Shown one piece after another: positions 54,165 to 63,825 of a stretch of 64,000 bases of DNA. Both the position numbers and the translations under genes were made by a program. This DNA comes from an uncultured Bacteroides sp. (GTDB lineage: Bacteria; Bacteroidota; Bacteroidia; Bacteroidales; Bacteroidaceae): the NCBI GenBank assembly GCA_944321465.1, contig CALULL010000012.1, forward strand, positions 28,318 to 92,317. Reading direction: 5' to 3'. Numbering within the stretch: the stretch's first letter is position 1; every line of letters begins with the position of its first letter. The notes under the pieces are model-generated. The model ran no database searches, was not told where the DNA came from, and saw only the letters and a program-made list of their open reading frames with translations.

Positions 54165-54322
54165 GATGTACGTATGTCGATGGTGCCGATGTACGTATGT
54201 CGACAGTGCCGATGTGCGTATGTCGACAGTGCCGATGTACGTATGTCGACGATGCCGATGTACGTATGTCGATGATGCCGATGTACGCATGTCGTAAGCA
54301 CGGACATACGCACATCGGCACC
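54165..54322. repeat. 23-bp tandem array with an inverted terminal copy
   Basis: Six direct copies start at 54165, 54188, 54211, 54234, 54257 and 54280; the consensus begins GATGTACGTATGTCGAC and ends GTGCC. A seventh, inverted copy at 54302-54322 can pair with the sixth: a stem of about 19 bp with two mismatches and a loop of about 9 nt. It lies between convergent genes. There are no CRISPR-like unique spacers. Confidence 0.9.
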
Positions 54323-54417
54323 GTGTAAATACTGTTTACCATACAGGCGGGTGCGTTCCGTCGCCTCATGCAAGGGGCGATGCGGGGCGTGGGCCGGGGG
54401 CAGGCGGGGCACGTGGA

Positions 54418-57400
54418 CTACCGCCGTTGCAGCACTTTCCTGAAGTCGGACACTATCTGCTGGCCCATGTTGACGATGGTGCTGTCCACCTTGCGTATCT
54501 CCACGGGGGTGACGGCGTTCTTGTACTTCGCACGACCCAGGCCGAACTTCATCTTGTCCAGGTTGCCGCGTATGTTCAGTCCCAGCTTGAAGGGGATGGG
54601 CGACTTGAGGATGGATATGTGGTAGTCGAAGTTCATGTCCAGGTCCTGCGTTCCGCCTACGGCGGCCTTGTAGCGGTCCATCTGTATGATGAAGGGGTAG
54701 ACGGTGACGTTGCCGTCCTGCACGCTGATGTTTACGGCTATGCTGTCTATGAGGTTGCGCTCCTTGTTCTTGAAGAGGAACTTCTTGGAGATTTCGGCGA
54801 AGGTCTCTCCGTCCATCAGCACCAGGCTGTCGCCCCTCAGGTGTATGGCCGAGCGCAGGGTAGGTATCTGCAGGTTGAAGCAGGAGTCGAGGCCCGAGGC
54901 GGCAGCCACGTTGAAGTCCACCGTGCCCTGGAATGACCGCAGCATGGGGACTATGCTGTCGAGCGAGGGGATGAAGTCCACGAGGTTGCCTATGTTGACG
55001 TTGCCCAGCCTCAGGTCGAAGCCGGCAAAGGCACTGTCGGGGCGGGCGGCCTGGTAGAGAAGGGTGGTGTTCATGGTCGCCCCGAGCCCCCTCATGCTAA
55101 GCTCCTTGAGGTGTATGGCCTGGTTGCGTATGTCTACGTCGCCCCGCACGTTCTCGAAGAGCATCTTGCCGTAGCGCACGCGCTGCAGGCTGGTGGTCAG
55201 CTCGAAGTCTATGCGCGGGGGGATGACGAAGAGACGCAGGTCGGTGGCCGTGGTGTCGGTCTCGGCGGTGGCGGTGTCGGCGGGCAGGGAGAGTGCGCGT
55301 ATGAGCTGGTTGCAGTTGAGGTTGCGCGAGGTGAGGTCGAGGTTGGCCCGCAGGGTCTTTCCATGGCGCATGGCTCCGTAGAGGTCGTGCACGGCACCGC
55401 TGGCTGTCAGGTCGGACCGTCCTATGCGAAACGTGGCTCTGCGCAGGGTTATGGCGCGGTTGCCCACGGTGACCGATGTCTTTAGCATCCGTATGGGCAG
55501 TGCGCACAGGGGGGTGCGTAGGGACAGGCGGTCGAAGCCCACGATGCCGCGCGGCAGCCACAGCGAGTCGCGCAGCTTGTCGGCGGTGAGGGCTATGCCT
55601 GCCTTGTCCATTCCCATGCGGGTGGCGCCCAGCCGGCAGAAGAGGGTGTCGGCCTGGAGCTTGAGGCTCAGCTGGGGCTTGTCGGCGTTGCGTCGGCCGG
55701 GTTGCAGGCCGATTGTGGCCTTGGCTCGTCCGCAGAAGGCGCGCAGCGAGTCGCCCATGTGTCCCCACAGGGTGTCGGCCTGGAGGGTGAGGGAGACATG
55801 GGGCCTTTCGGGGTTGCGGTCGCTGGGCTGCAGCTCGATGTTGGCAGTGGCCTGTCCGCAGTAGGCCTGCATGGAGTCTTGCGGCAGGTGTGCTTTGAGG
55901 CGGGTGATGTTCAGCCCTGCCCGCAGGTGGGCAATGCGGGTTGTGTCCTGCGGGTTGGTGGTGCCGACGTTGGCCGTCAGGTTCTCTATCGAGGAGTTGA
56001 GCCGTGGCGAGGCGAGGTCCAGGTTGCGTATGTCGGCCCGTGCGCCCAGCACGTTGTTGCCCATGAAGGCGAGCGAGGCGTCGGCGCTGAAGTCGAAGGC
56101 TCGGGCCGTGTCGCACAGGAATAGGCCCTTCATCTCTATCTTGCCTCCGGCCTTGATGTGGCCTATGTCGCGTTTCTTGAGGGTGGACAGGCGGAAGCGG
56201 GCTTTGAGGTCGGCATCGAGGTGCCCGCCCATGCTTACGCCCTCTTGCAGCGGGAAGGCTTGGGAGAGGGCTGTGAGGTCTATGGTGGAGGTGGTGTGGA
56301 GCGTAACCTCGGGGTCGCCCAGGAGGTCGCTTACGCGTGCGTCGGCCAGTATGTCGGTGTGTGCCCCGTTGAAGTGCAGTATCCTGAGGTCGGCATAGGA
56401 GGGCTGTTGCTTCATCAGGTCGACCTGGCCGAAGAAGGAGGCCGTCAGCTCGTCGATGCCATAGGGCAGTCCGGCGTAGTGGGCCGATGCTTTGTCAACC
56501 TCTACCGCGAGGGTGGCCAGCGGCATGTGGCGTTTGCCGTAGAGTCCCTTCAGCGTTCCGCTTACCTTTACTTCTCCGCTGGCCTCTACGTCGTGTTCAC
56601 GCAGCACGCTACGGGGCACCATGAGCAGGACGGCCTCCAGCGAAGGCGCGTGCAGGCCGTAGGCGAGGTCTACGCCGAGGGCGCGTCGGGCGGTGTCGCG
56701 GCGTAGCGAGCCTTGCACGTCCAGTTGTATGCCGTTGATGTCAACCAGGGCGTCTTTCAGGGTGAGGGTGCGCTGCTCCCGGTTCAGCTCCAGGTCGGTG
56801 CGGATGTGCGTAGCCAGACGGTTGGCCACCAGTTCGCCGTCTTGCCAGTATAGGATGTTCTTGTTGCGCCAGTCCAATGCAAGCAGGGAGTGGCCCCGGC
56901 GCAGGTTGGCCCGCAGGTCGAGGTTCATGTCCCAGAGGTTGGCGAATACTCGCGTCTCGCGGTCGTCGTAGGTAAGAACGGCGTGGCGCAGCACGACGCG
57001 CCTCACGTCGATTTCTTCGGCCAGGCGGGCTGTATCGTCGCGGGCGGTGTCGGTCGCCGTGGTGTCGGGCGGCGAGGCCAGTATGTCCCAGTTGGCTTGT
57101 CCCTCGCGTGTCTTGTGGGCATATATGTTGGGGCTGTCCAGCACGAGGCGGTGAATGTTTATCTTCTTGTCCCTCAGGTAGTCCATGGGATTGACGACGA
57201 GCACCACCTTCTTGAAGGTAAGGAGCGTGTCGGTGCGTTGCCACAGGGTGTCGCGCAGGGCTTTGGAGACGAGCGAGCCGTCCGTCAGTTGCAGCCCGAA
57301 GCGGGGGAAGGTGGAGAAGAAGGTCAGTTCCACGCTTCCCATGTCCAGCTTGGCGTTGAGCTGGCGGTTGGCCACGTCGACCACGAGCGGGGTGACTTTC

Positions 57401-57513
57401 TCGGGCGTGAAGACGAAGTTGACGGTTATGCCTATGGCGGTGGCTGCCGTGGCAAGGAGGCAGACCAGCGCGATGGCGGTCACCTTGATGGTGCGTTTCA
57501 AGGGTTTGTTCAT
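54418..57513 (-). CDS. AsmA-family envelope protein
   Basis: 1031 residues. One N-terminal membrane helix (about 8-30, VTAIALVCLLATAATAIGI) anchors a long periplasmic beta-rich body. The start after the helix (PEKVTPLVVDVANRQLNAKLDMGSVELTFF, here split) and the C-terminal third match AsmA and AsmA_2 regions. AsmA-like proteins form grooves that carry lipids between inner and outer membranes. Two internal segments (around residues 545-620) repeat a QATANIELQPSDRNPERP-like pattern, an internal duplication. Confidence 0.82.
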   Translation of the reverse strand: MNKPLKRTIKVTAIALVCLLATAATAIGITVNFVFTPEKVTPLVVDVANRQLNAKLDMGSVELTFFSTFPRFGLQLTDGSLVSKALRDTLWQRTDTLLTFKKVVLVVNPMDYLRDKKINIHRLVLDSPNIYAHKTREGQANWDILASPPDTTATDTARDDTARLAEEIDVRRVVLRHAVLTYDDRETRVFANLWDMNLDLRANLRRGHSLLALDWRNKNILYWQDGELVANRLATHIRTDLELNREQRTLTLKDALVDINGIQLDVQGSLRRDTARRALGVDLAYGLHAPSLEAVLLMVPRSVLREHDVEASGEVKVSGTLKGLYGKRHMPLATLAVEVDKASAHYAGLPYGIDELTASFFGQVDLMKQQPSYADLRILHFNGAHTDILADARVSDLLGDPEVTLHTTSTIDLTALSQAFPLQEGVSMGGHLDADLKARFRLSTLKKRDIGHIKAGGKIEMKGLFLCDTARAFDFSADASLAFMGNNVLGARADIRNLDLASPRLNSSIENLTANVGTTNPQDTTRIAHLRAGLNITRLKAHLPQDSMQAYCGQATANIELQPSDRNPERPHVSLTLQADTLWGHMGDSLRAFCGRAKATIGLQPGRRNADKPQLSLKLQADTLFCRLGATRMGMDKAGIALTADKLRDSLWLPRGIVGFDRLSLRTPLCALPIRMLKTSVTVGNRAITLRRATFRIGRSDLTASGAVHDLYGAMRHGKTLRANLDLTSRNLNCNQLIRALSLPADTATAETDTTATDLRLFVIPPRIDFELTTSLQRVRYGKMLFENVRGDVDIRNQAIHLKELSMRGLGATMNTTLLYQAARPDSAFAGFDLRLGNVNIGNLVDFIPSLDSIVPMLRSFQGTVDFNVAAASGLDSCFNLQIPTLRSAIHLRGDSLVLMDGETFAEISKKFLFKNKERNLIDSIAVNISVQDGNVTVYPFIIQMDRYKAAVGGTQDLDMNFDYHISILKSPIPFKLGLNIRGNLDKMKFGLGRAKYKNAVTPVEIRKVDSTIVNMGQQIVSDFRKVLQRR

Positions 57514-57665
57514 GATTGTTTCTGTTTGTGTCGGTTTCGGGCGAGTTTGCCGGGTGCCGGGCGGTGAGGCGGTATGGAGCCGGTGTCGGGTGGAGGCTGG
57601 CCGGGATGCCTGCCTCCACCTTTCCTTGTGGGTGATGTTTTTGGGGGGCTGTGTCGTGTGTCGGC

Positions 57666-58736
57666 CTATCGCGATACCCTTCCCGAGGTGTTTCCTCCCA
57701 TGAGGCTCTCCACCTCGTCCACGGTTGCGATGTTGGCATCTCCGTAGACGGTGTTCTTCAAGGCCGATGCCGCCAGGGCAAAGTCAAGAGCCTTCTGGTC
57801 GTCGCCAGGGTAGGCCAGCAGGCCGTATATCATGCCGGCCACGAAGGCATCTCCCGCTCCGATGCGGTCTACTTCATGGTCAATGTCGTAGATGCCGGTG
57901 TGTTTCAGCGTGCCTCCCGAATAGAGGACGGCAGCCAGCAGGTTGTGGTTGGCGGTCACCGAGTTGCGTAGCTCCAGGAAGAACTTCTTGCAGCGCGGCA
58001 CGCGTCGGGCTACTTCCTGTCCGAAGTGCTCGAAGGCGGGCATGTCGGCCAGATAGGCGGCTGTGTCCTGCCGGGTGGCGGCGGTGAGGTCGGGGGGCAG
58101 GAGGCCGAGCATCTCGCGGTATTCAGGGCCTGCGCCAAAGATGACATCGCTCTTCTGCACCATGGGCATCATGACTTCGGAGGCCGTGCGGCCATACTTC
58201 CACAGCTTCTTGCGGTAGTTAAGGTCGCAAGAGATGGTCAGCCCCATGCGGTCGGCCGTCTCCACGGCTTCCTGGCACGCGTCGGCCCCGTCTTGCGAGA
58301 GGGCTGCGGCTATGCCCGACCAGTGGAACCAGCCCGCATCGCGCAGCACGTGTTCCCAGTCTATCATGCCGGGGCGCAAGGTGGCAAAGGATGAGCCGTC
58401 ACGGTCGTAGACCACGTTGGAGTTGCGGAAGGCAGCCCCGCGCTCCACGTAGTAAAGCCCCAGGCGGTTGCCGCCGTAGACGATGCCCTCCGTGCCCAGC
58501 CCCGTGGCTCGCAGGGAGGCCACACAGGCGCGGCCCACACCGTTGTCGGGCATGCGGGTGACAAACTCGGTAGGCACGCCGAAGTGGGCAAGCGAGATGG
58601 CCACATTGGCCTCGCTGCCGCCGAAGGTGGCTACGAAATCGTTGGCTTGCGAAAAGCGGTAAAAGCCTGGGGTCGTGAGCCTCAGCATAATCTCCCCGAA
58701 GGTAACAACCTTGGTGGAAGTCGATAATGGTTTCAT
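57666..58736 (-). CDS. kdgK: 2-dehydro-3-deoxygluconokinase (PfkB family)
   Basis: 356 residues from the ATG at 58736. The start VVTFGEIMLRLTTPGF with FGGSEANVAISLAHFG is typical of Bacteroidetes KDG kinases. The PfkB signature is DRIGAGDAFVAGMIYG. It phosphorylates 2-keto-3-deoxygluconate from uronate catabolism. The aldolase partner gene is not in the window. It lies 35 bp after uvrA but on the same strand, possibly by chance. Confidence 0.85.
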   Translation of the reverse strand: MKPLSTSTKVVTFGEIMLRLTTPGFYRFSQANDFVATFGGSEANVAISLAHFGVPTEFVTRMPDNGVGRACVASLRATGLGTEGIVYGGNRLGLYYVERGAAFRNSNVVYDRDGSSFATLRPGMIDWEHVLRDAGWFHWSGIAAALSQDGADACQEAVETADRMGLTISCDLNYRKKLWKYGRTASEVMMPMVQKSDVIFGAGPEYREMLGLLPPDLTAATRQDTAAYLADMPAFEHFGQEVARRVPRCKKFFLELRNSVTANHNLLAAVLYSGGTLKHTGIYDIDHEVDRIGAGDAFVAGMIYGLLAYPGDDQKALDFALAASALKNTVYGDANIATVDEVESLMGGNTSGRVSR

Positions 58737-58771
58737 TGTAGGTAATCTATGGTTAGTTATGTTGATTGTTC

Positions 58772-61564
58772 TTATTTGGCGGGCACTTCCTCGGGCATTC
58801 CCAGTTTTTCCCTCAGATAGTGTCCTGTGTAGCTCTCTGCGCATCGGGCCACCTCTTCCGGCGTACCGACGGCTACGACGTTTCCGCCTTGTTCTCCGCC
58901 CTCGGGACCCAGGTCGATGATGTGGTCGGCGCATTTGACGACATCGAGGTTGTGCTCTATGATGACGATGCTGTGCCCACGGCGTATAAGTGCGTCAAAG
59001 GATTGCAACAGTCGTCGTATGTCGTGGAAGTGCAGTCCGGTAGTAGGCTCGTCGAAGATGAAGAGCGTGGGTTCGGTCTTTTCGAGGCTGAGGTAGTAGG
59101 CCAGCTTGACGCGCTGGTTCTCGCCGCCCGACAGGCTGGACGACGATTGCCCCAGCTTGATGTATCCCAGGCCCACGTCCTGCAAGGGTTGCAGCCGTCG
59201 GGCTATTTTCTTCTGGCTGTTGCTGGCGAAGAAGTCGATGGCCTGGTCTACGGTCATCTCCAGCACGTCGTAGATGCTTTGGCCGTGGAACGTAACGTCG
59301 AGCACCTCCTTTTTGAAGCGTTTGCCGTGGCATGCCTCGCACTCCAGCACCAGGTCGGCCATGAACTGCATCTCGACTGTGACGGTGCCTTCGCCCTTGC
59401 ACTCCTCGCACCGTCCGCCCTCGCTGTTGAAGCTGAAGTAGCCCGGTCCGTAGCCCATCTGCTTGGCCAGTGGCTGCTCGGCATAGAGCTTGCGTATGTC
59501 GTCGTATGCCTTGAGGTAGGTAGCCGGGTTGCTGCGCGAGGACTTGCCTATGGGGTTCTGGTCGACGAATTCCACGGCACGCAGGCTTGTTACGTCGCCC
59601 CTCAGGGAGACGTACTCGCCGGGCCGCTCTACACACTCGTCCAGCTCGCGCTTCAAGGCACGGTAGAGGATGTCCCTCACCAGCGTGCTCTTGCCCGACC
59701 CGCTGACTCCCGTCACTACCGTCATGACGTTCAGCGGGAAACGCACGTCGATGCCTTTGAGGTTGTTCTCCCGCGCACCGGTTATCTCTATGTAGTTGTT
59801 CCACGGGCGGCGTTGGGGCACGGGGATGGTGTCCTCGCCCAGCAGGTAGCGAACGGTGTAGCTCGGGCTGCCGGTCCGCAGGTCGTGCATGTCGCCCTGG
59901 TAGACAATTTCGCCGCCCAGCCGTCCGGCGCGGGGGCCGATGTCTATGATGTAGTCGGCGGCGCGTATGATTTCCTCGTCGTGCTCCACCACCACTACCG
60001 TGTTGCCTGCCTGTTGCAGCTGGCGTAGCACGTGTATGAGGCGTCCTGTGTCGCGGCTGTGCAGCCCTATGCTTGGCTCGTCGAGGATGTAGAGCGACCC
60101 CACCAGGCTGCTGCCCAGCGAGGTGGCCAGGTTGATGCGCTGGCTCTCGCCCCCGGACAACGAGTTGCTGAGGCGGTTCAGCGTCAGGTAGCCCAGTCCC
60201 ACGTCCGTGAGGAAAGCCAGGCGGTTGTTGATTTCGGCCAGCAGGCGGCGTGCCACCTCGGCATCGTGGGGCGGCAGGCTGAGGGTGGCAAAGAACTGCC
60301 GCAGGTCGTCGATGGGCATGTCCACCAGCTCGCAGATGTTGCGTCCGCCCACTTTGACGTAGGTGGCCTCCTTCTTCAGCCGTGTGCCGTGGCAGGCCGG
60401 GCAGGCGGTCTTGCCCCGGTAGCGTGCCAGCATGACGCGGTATTGTATCTTGTACTGGTTCTCCTGCAGCATACGGAAGAAGGTGTCGATACCTTCGAAG
60501 TAGGGCGTGCCTTCCCACAACATGCGCCGTTGCTCGTCGGTGAGCTGGTAGTAGGGGGTAAAGATGGGGAAGCCTGCACGCTCGGCACCGCGCACTACCA
60601 TGTCCTTCCACTGACCCATCTTCTCGCCGCGCCAGCACACTACGGCCCCGTCGTAGACCGACAGCGAACGGTTGGGGACAACCAGGTGCTCGTCGATGCC
60701 TATCACGCGGCCAAAGCCCTCGCACACCGGGCAGGCCCCTATGGGCGAATTGAACGAGAAGGTCTGGTCCGTAGGCTCCTGGAAGCTGATGCCGTCGGCC
60801 TCGAACCGGTTGCTGAAGCGCAGCAACGACGTGCTGCCGTCGGGCTGGTAGACCCTCAGCAGGCAGGCTCCGTCGCCCTCGTACATGGCCGTTTCTACCG
60901 AGTCGGTCAGGCGGCTGCGGGCATCGGGCTGCGGGGAGGCTGTCAGACGGTCTACCATCAGAAACACCGTGTCGCCCTCCTCCGGGCAGTAGTCTTCAAT
61001 GCGGCGGGGCTGACCGTTCACTTCAATGCGGGTGAAGCCCTCTTTGAGGCTGATGCCCAGTTGTTCGGCCAGCGTCCTGCCCTCGCGCAGCACCAGCGGG
61101 GTAAGCACGGTGAACCGGGTGCCTTCGGGCAGCGCGGCCACGCACTGCACCACGTCCTCGGCAGAGTGCTTCTTCACCTCCTGCCCGCTGACGGGGCTGT
61201 ATGTGTGGCCCACACGGGCATAGAGCAGGCGCAGATAGTCGTACACCTCGGTGGAAGTGCCCACGGTGGAGCGTGGGTTGCGGCTGCTCACCTTCTGCTC
61301 GATGGCTATGGCGGGCGGGATGCCCTTGATGTAGTCGCACTCGGGCTTGCTCATGCGTCCCAGAAACTGGCGGGCGTAGCTGCTGAGGCTCTCCACGTAG
61401 CGTCGTTGGCCCTCGGCGTAGAGCGTGTCGAAGGCCAGTGACGACTTGCCCGAGCCCGAGAGTCCCGTCACGACGATGAGCTTGTCGCGTGGTATTTCCA
61501 CGTCGATGTTCTTCAGGTTGTTCACCCGTGCACCTTTTATTATAATGGCGTTCTTGCTTGTCAT
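58772..61564 (-). CDS. uvrA: Excinuclease ABC subunit A
   Basis: 930 residues from the ATG at 61564. Two ABC ATPase halves: Walker [10 protein letters not shown] and GVSGSGKST, signature LSGGESQRI and LSGGENQRV. Both zinc modules are visible: CPVCEGFG paired with CPACHGTR, and CEECKGEG with CEACHGKR. The DNA-binding insertion is present. It finds bulky DNA lesions with UvrB for nucleotide excision repair. A minus-strand TAATTTTG box lies at 61618-61625. Confidence 0.95.
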   Translation of the reverse strand: MTSKNAIIIKGARVNNLKNIDVEIPRDKLIVVTGLSGSGKSSLAFDTLYAEGQRRYVESLSSYARQFLGRMSKPECDYIKGIPPAIAIEQKVSSRNPRSTVGTSTEVYDYLRLLYARVGHTYSPVSGQEVKKHSAEDVVQCVAALPEGTRFTVLTPLVLREGRTLAEQLGISLKEGFTRIEVNGQPRRIEDYCPEEGDTVFLMVDRLTASPQPDARSRLTDSVETAMYEGDGACLLRVYQPDGSTSLLRFSNRFEADGISFQEPTDQTFSFNSPIGACPVCEGFGRVIGIDEHLVVPNRSLSVYDGAVVCWRGEKMGQWKDMVVRGAERAGFPIFTPYYQLTDEQRRMLWEGTPYFEGIDTFFRMLQENQYKIQYRVMLARYRGKTACPACHGTRLKKEATYVKVGGRNICELVDMPIDDLRQFFATLSLPPHDAEVARRLLAEINNRLAFLTDVGLGYLTLNRLSNSLSGGESQRINLATSLGSSLVGSLYILDEPSIGLHSRDTGRLIHVLRQLQQAGNTVVVVEHDEEIIRAADYIIDIGPRAGRLGGEIVYQGDMHDLRTGSPSYTVRYLLGEDTIPVPQRRPWNNYIEITGARENNLKGIDVRFPLNVMTVVTGVSGSGKSTLVRDILYRALKRELDECVERPGEYVSLRGDVTSLRAVEFVDQNPIGKSSRSNPATYLKAYDDIRKLYAEQPLAKQMGYGPGYFSFNSEGGRCEECKGEGTVTVEMQFMADLVLECEACHGKRFKKEVLDVTFHGQSIYDVLEMTVDQAIDFFASNSQKKIARRLQPLQDVGLGYIKLGQSSSSLSGGENQRVKLAYYLSLEKTEPTLFIFDEPTTGLHFHDIRRLLQSFDALIRRGHSIVIIEHNLDVVKCADHIIDLGPEGGEQGGNVVAVGTPEEVARCAESYTGHYLREKLGMPEEVPAK

Positions 61565-61617
61565 TGCGTATGGATTAAGAAAGGTGTTCCCCGTCAAGGG
61601 GTGAAAATAAACAGACG

Positions 61618-61625
61618 CAAAATTA
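61618..61625 (-). promoter_or_regulatory. -7 promoter element of uvrA
   Basis: TAATTTTG on the minus strand, 53 bp before the ATG. I did not see a LexA-type palindrome nearby. Confidence 0.45.
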
Positions 61626-61781
61626 GAAAAAATCCGTGGACCGCCGTCGGGCAGCGAGGTGAAAGGATGTGTTTCGACGTTAAAAAAGGCAGACCGTCAG
61701 GGGCTGTGGCGGAAGCCTGTCGGGAAGAAGCCGCACGTGCGGGTGGGTGCGCCCCGTTTTCTCCTCTATGCCTCCGGTCGG

Positions 61782-61861
61782 GGCGGAGGTGTTCCCCCGG
61801 GCGGGCAAAGGTGTGCTTCCCGGCTGGCAGAGGGGGGCTGCCGAGGGGGCGGAGGTGTGCT
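61782..61861. repeat. 22-bp-period dyad array, locus 6
   Basis: Copies at 61782, 61804, 61826 and 61848, exactly 22 bp apart: GGCGGAGGTGTTCC, GGCAAAGGTGTGCT, GGCAGAGGGGGGCT, GGCGGAGGTGTGCT. The array lies upstream of uvrA in the divergent gap. A run of nine G follows at 61881-61889. The rest of 61565-62244 contains only promoter-like boxes. Confidence 0.82.
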
Positions 61862-62004
61862 CTTCAAGGCTTTCTTTCAGGGGGGGGGGTAGCAGACGAA
61901 AGTCATCGAGTGTGTTCGGGGATAAGCAAGTCCTCTCGGGTAGATAATCTCGCAAATAGTTCGGTATCTTCATAAAGACTGAGCATGTACTAAGCAAAAT
62001 TTTG

Positions 62005-62012
62005 TATCTTTG
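62005..62012 (+). promoter_or_regulatory. -7 promoter element upstream of the methyltransferase remnant
   Basis: TATCTTTG facing right, 232 bp before the ATG at 62245. The leader contains TTGGATAAAAGA twice, at 62019 and 62044. No reading frame is evident in it. Confidence 0.4.
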
Positions 62013-62244
62013 TGCCTGTTGGATAAAAGATATAAATAAGACTTGGATAAAAGAGGCATTGGAAGCGAAGCGCATTGGGCAAACAGAACAGACAAATAGG
62101 CTTGAGAAGATTTTCAATGCAGACAATCTGCTTTTCGCAAATAGGGCGTAGCCTCTTGTGGCTATACTATTCCGATAGCAGGTGTCCAAGACATAGGGAT
62201 GTGTAAGAATGATTGTTGGTCAATAAGTGTCAAGATAGGATAAG

Positions 62245-62589
62245 ATGGTACAATGCATAGATTTGTTTGCCGGTGCAGGAGGGTTGTCCGAAGGCTTGTC
62301 TGAAGCCGGATTTCATTGCCTTTTCGCGAATGAAATCATGCCTGTATACGCTCGTACATATATGAGAAATCATGTAGGTACTAAAGTGCTGATGTCGGAT
62401 ATACGCACCGTTGATGCTTATGCCGTATTGCAAGACTTGGGTATGAAGAGGGGGGAACTTGACCTCATTGCGGGAGGACCGCCGTGCCAGGGATTTTCCG
62501 TAAATCTGTATGAGGAATATACCTCTTTGAAATCAAGAAAGTTAGAAGAATTGCCTCGTTTTCGGGTAATGAGTTGGCGACCGTTCTAA
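62245..62589 (+). pseudogene. Truncated DNA (cytosine-5) methyltransferase
   Basis: 114 residues. The N-terminal SAM motif DLFAGAGGLSEGL and the catalytic-loop motif GGPPCQGFS are intact, so this is the start of a C5 methyltransferase. Family members run to 300-400 residues with ENV, QRR and target-recognition motifs, but here the frame leaves the family pattern straight after PPCQGFS and stops about 27 residues later. The missing part is not found downstream in any frame that I read. Base composition is AT-richer than the core. No restriction enzyme gene is visible. Probably inactive. Confidence 0.85.
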
Positions 62590-63045
62590 TTGTCGTGGTT
62601 CGCGTCGCTTTGCTTGTTCGGGTAACTCTTACGGATGCAAATGTATACAAATAAAGCGGACGAAAAGAAGAATATAGCATTTTTCTTTCATCCGCTTTGT
62701 TCCATTCTATTTCATCAAGCCAAGATGTGTTTTTTGATTTAGCCGCTAAATCTCTTTAAGTTATCTACAACTTGCCAAAAAAACATAAGAAACGGCAATC
62801 GTTCTCACATTGGCTTCCAGATACTTGGTTTGATAAACTCTGTCAGGTCTTTAAATATATACGGTATCAAACGCAGACATGTCGTTTTGGGTCTTGGTTA
62901 TCTATCCCATAAGCACATCAAATGAAAGATTGTCGACAGTGCTTCTTACTTCATCTAAAAAACATTCTCCATAGCCGACTAATCATGTATCAGGAGGGGT
63001 GCAAAATAGCAACAGAAGCTTAGTACTTCAGATTTCCTATCTATA
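62590..63045. other. Gene-poor AT-rich stretch with one hairpin
   Basis: AAAGCGGA (62653-62660) pairs with TCCGCTTT (62691-62698), extended by a GAAAG/CTTTC inner stem, and could end transcription in either direction. On the minus strand short fragments such as IFKDLTEFIKPSIWKP are interrupted by stops, so this may be decayed coding DNA of unknown origin. Confidence 0.4.
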
Positions 63046-63663
63046 TTAATATGCAATTTTCTCTTTATCTCTACCGTTAAATGGTATGATTGAATCTATT
63101 TCAAAATATAGTATACCTAAATCCACATTGACTTTATCATCCCAAATATCATCTTTCTCAATCGAAACATTAGGGGTATATACGGAAATCCGCTTTCCAA
63201 ATAGGACTTGCGCCGCAGACAAATTCAAGCGTTCTATATATTTCCCATAAATTCGATAATACTTGTCATTTTCTAAAATTGTAATGAGTGAATCGCTAAC
63301 AGATGATATTACATCAACATTGACCTCATTTAAAATTCCTCTATATTCCCAATTTGTTGGTTCAATCCAAGTACCTAAATGTATCATCGTGTGCGTTCCG
63401 TTTTTATTCATATCTTCAAGTTTCATCGGGACACCGTATAATAAATTTGTTGTTTTCAAAGAATCCAACATTACTTTTGAGAATAACTTGCTAGTCTCTT
63501 CTTTTGTTATATCATTCAAGGCATAGTTTGGATTCTGATTAATAAAGGTACGAACAAAATTCTCCATGGGTAAGTCTTTCTCTACAAGCCGTGTTCTTTG
63601 TCCACTATTAACACAACTCTGTAGGATAACAATCAAAAACAATAAAAGATAAACTTTTTTCAT
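63046..63663 (-). CDS. Lipoprotein of unknown function
   Basis: 205 residues from the ATG at 63663 (MKKVYLLLFLIVILQSC): a signal peptide with lipobox before Cys17. The body is mixed alpha/beta without a recognisable domain. Codon use is AT-rich, unlike the core genes to the left, and no neighbour suggests a pathway. It lies between a broken methyltransferase and a putative insertion-sequence end, consistent with accessory DNA. Confidence 0.7.
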   Translation of the reverse strand: MKKVYLLLFLIVILQSCVNSGQRTRLVEKDLPMENFVRTFINQNPNYALNDITKEETSKLFSKVMLDSLKTTNLLYGVPMKLEDMNKNGTHTMIHLGTWIEPTNWEYRGILNEVNVDVISSVSDSLITILENDKYYRIYGKYIERLNLSAAQVLFGKRISVYTPNVSIEKDDIWDDKVNVDLGILYFEIDSIIPFNGRDKEKIAY

Positions 63664-63825
63664 TATATACATTTTATGTGATTTCACAAATACTGGAAAG
63701 AGTCGCCTCAATCCGATTACAAAAGTAGGGGATTTTTCCTATAATCCCCTATTTTATAGTACTTTTATTTTATTTTGGAAGTGGATTTTAGAGAACATCC
63801 TATATTTTCAGTCCTTTATCCTGTC

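Noticed and set aside
54165-54322. 23-bp array as a CRISPR
   Set aside because: The whole 23-bp unit repeats; there are no unique spacers of usual length and no cas genes.
61680-62189. 169-codon minus-strand frame upstream of uvrA
   Set aside because: It spans the 22-bp array, a G-run and a promoter-like box, with no family-like sequence.
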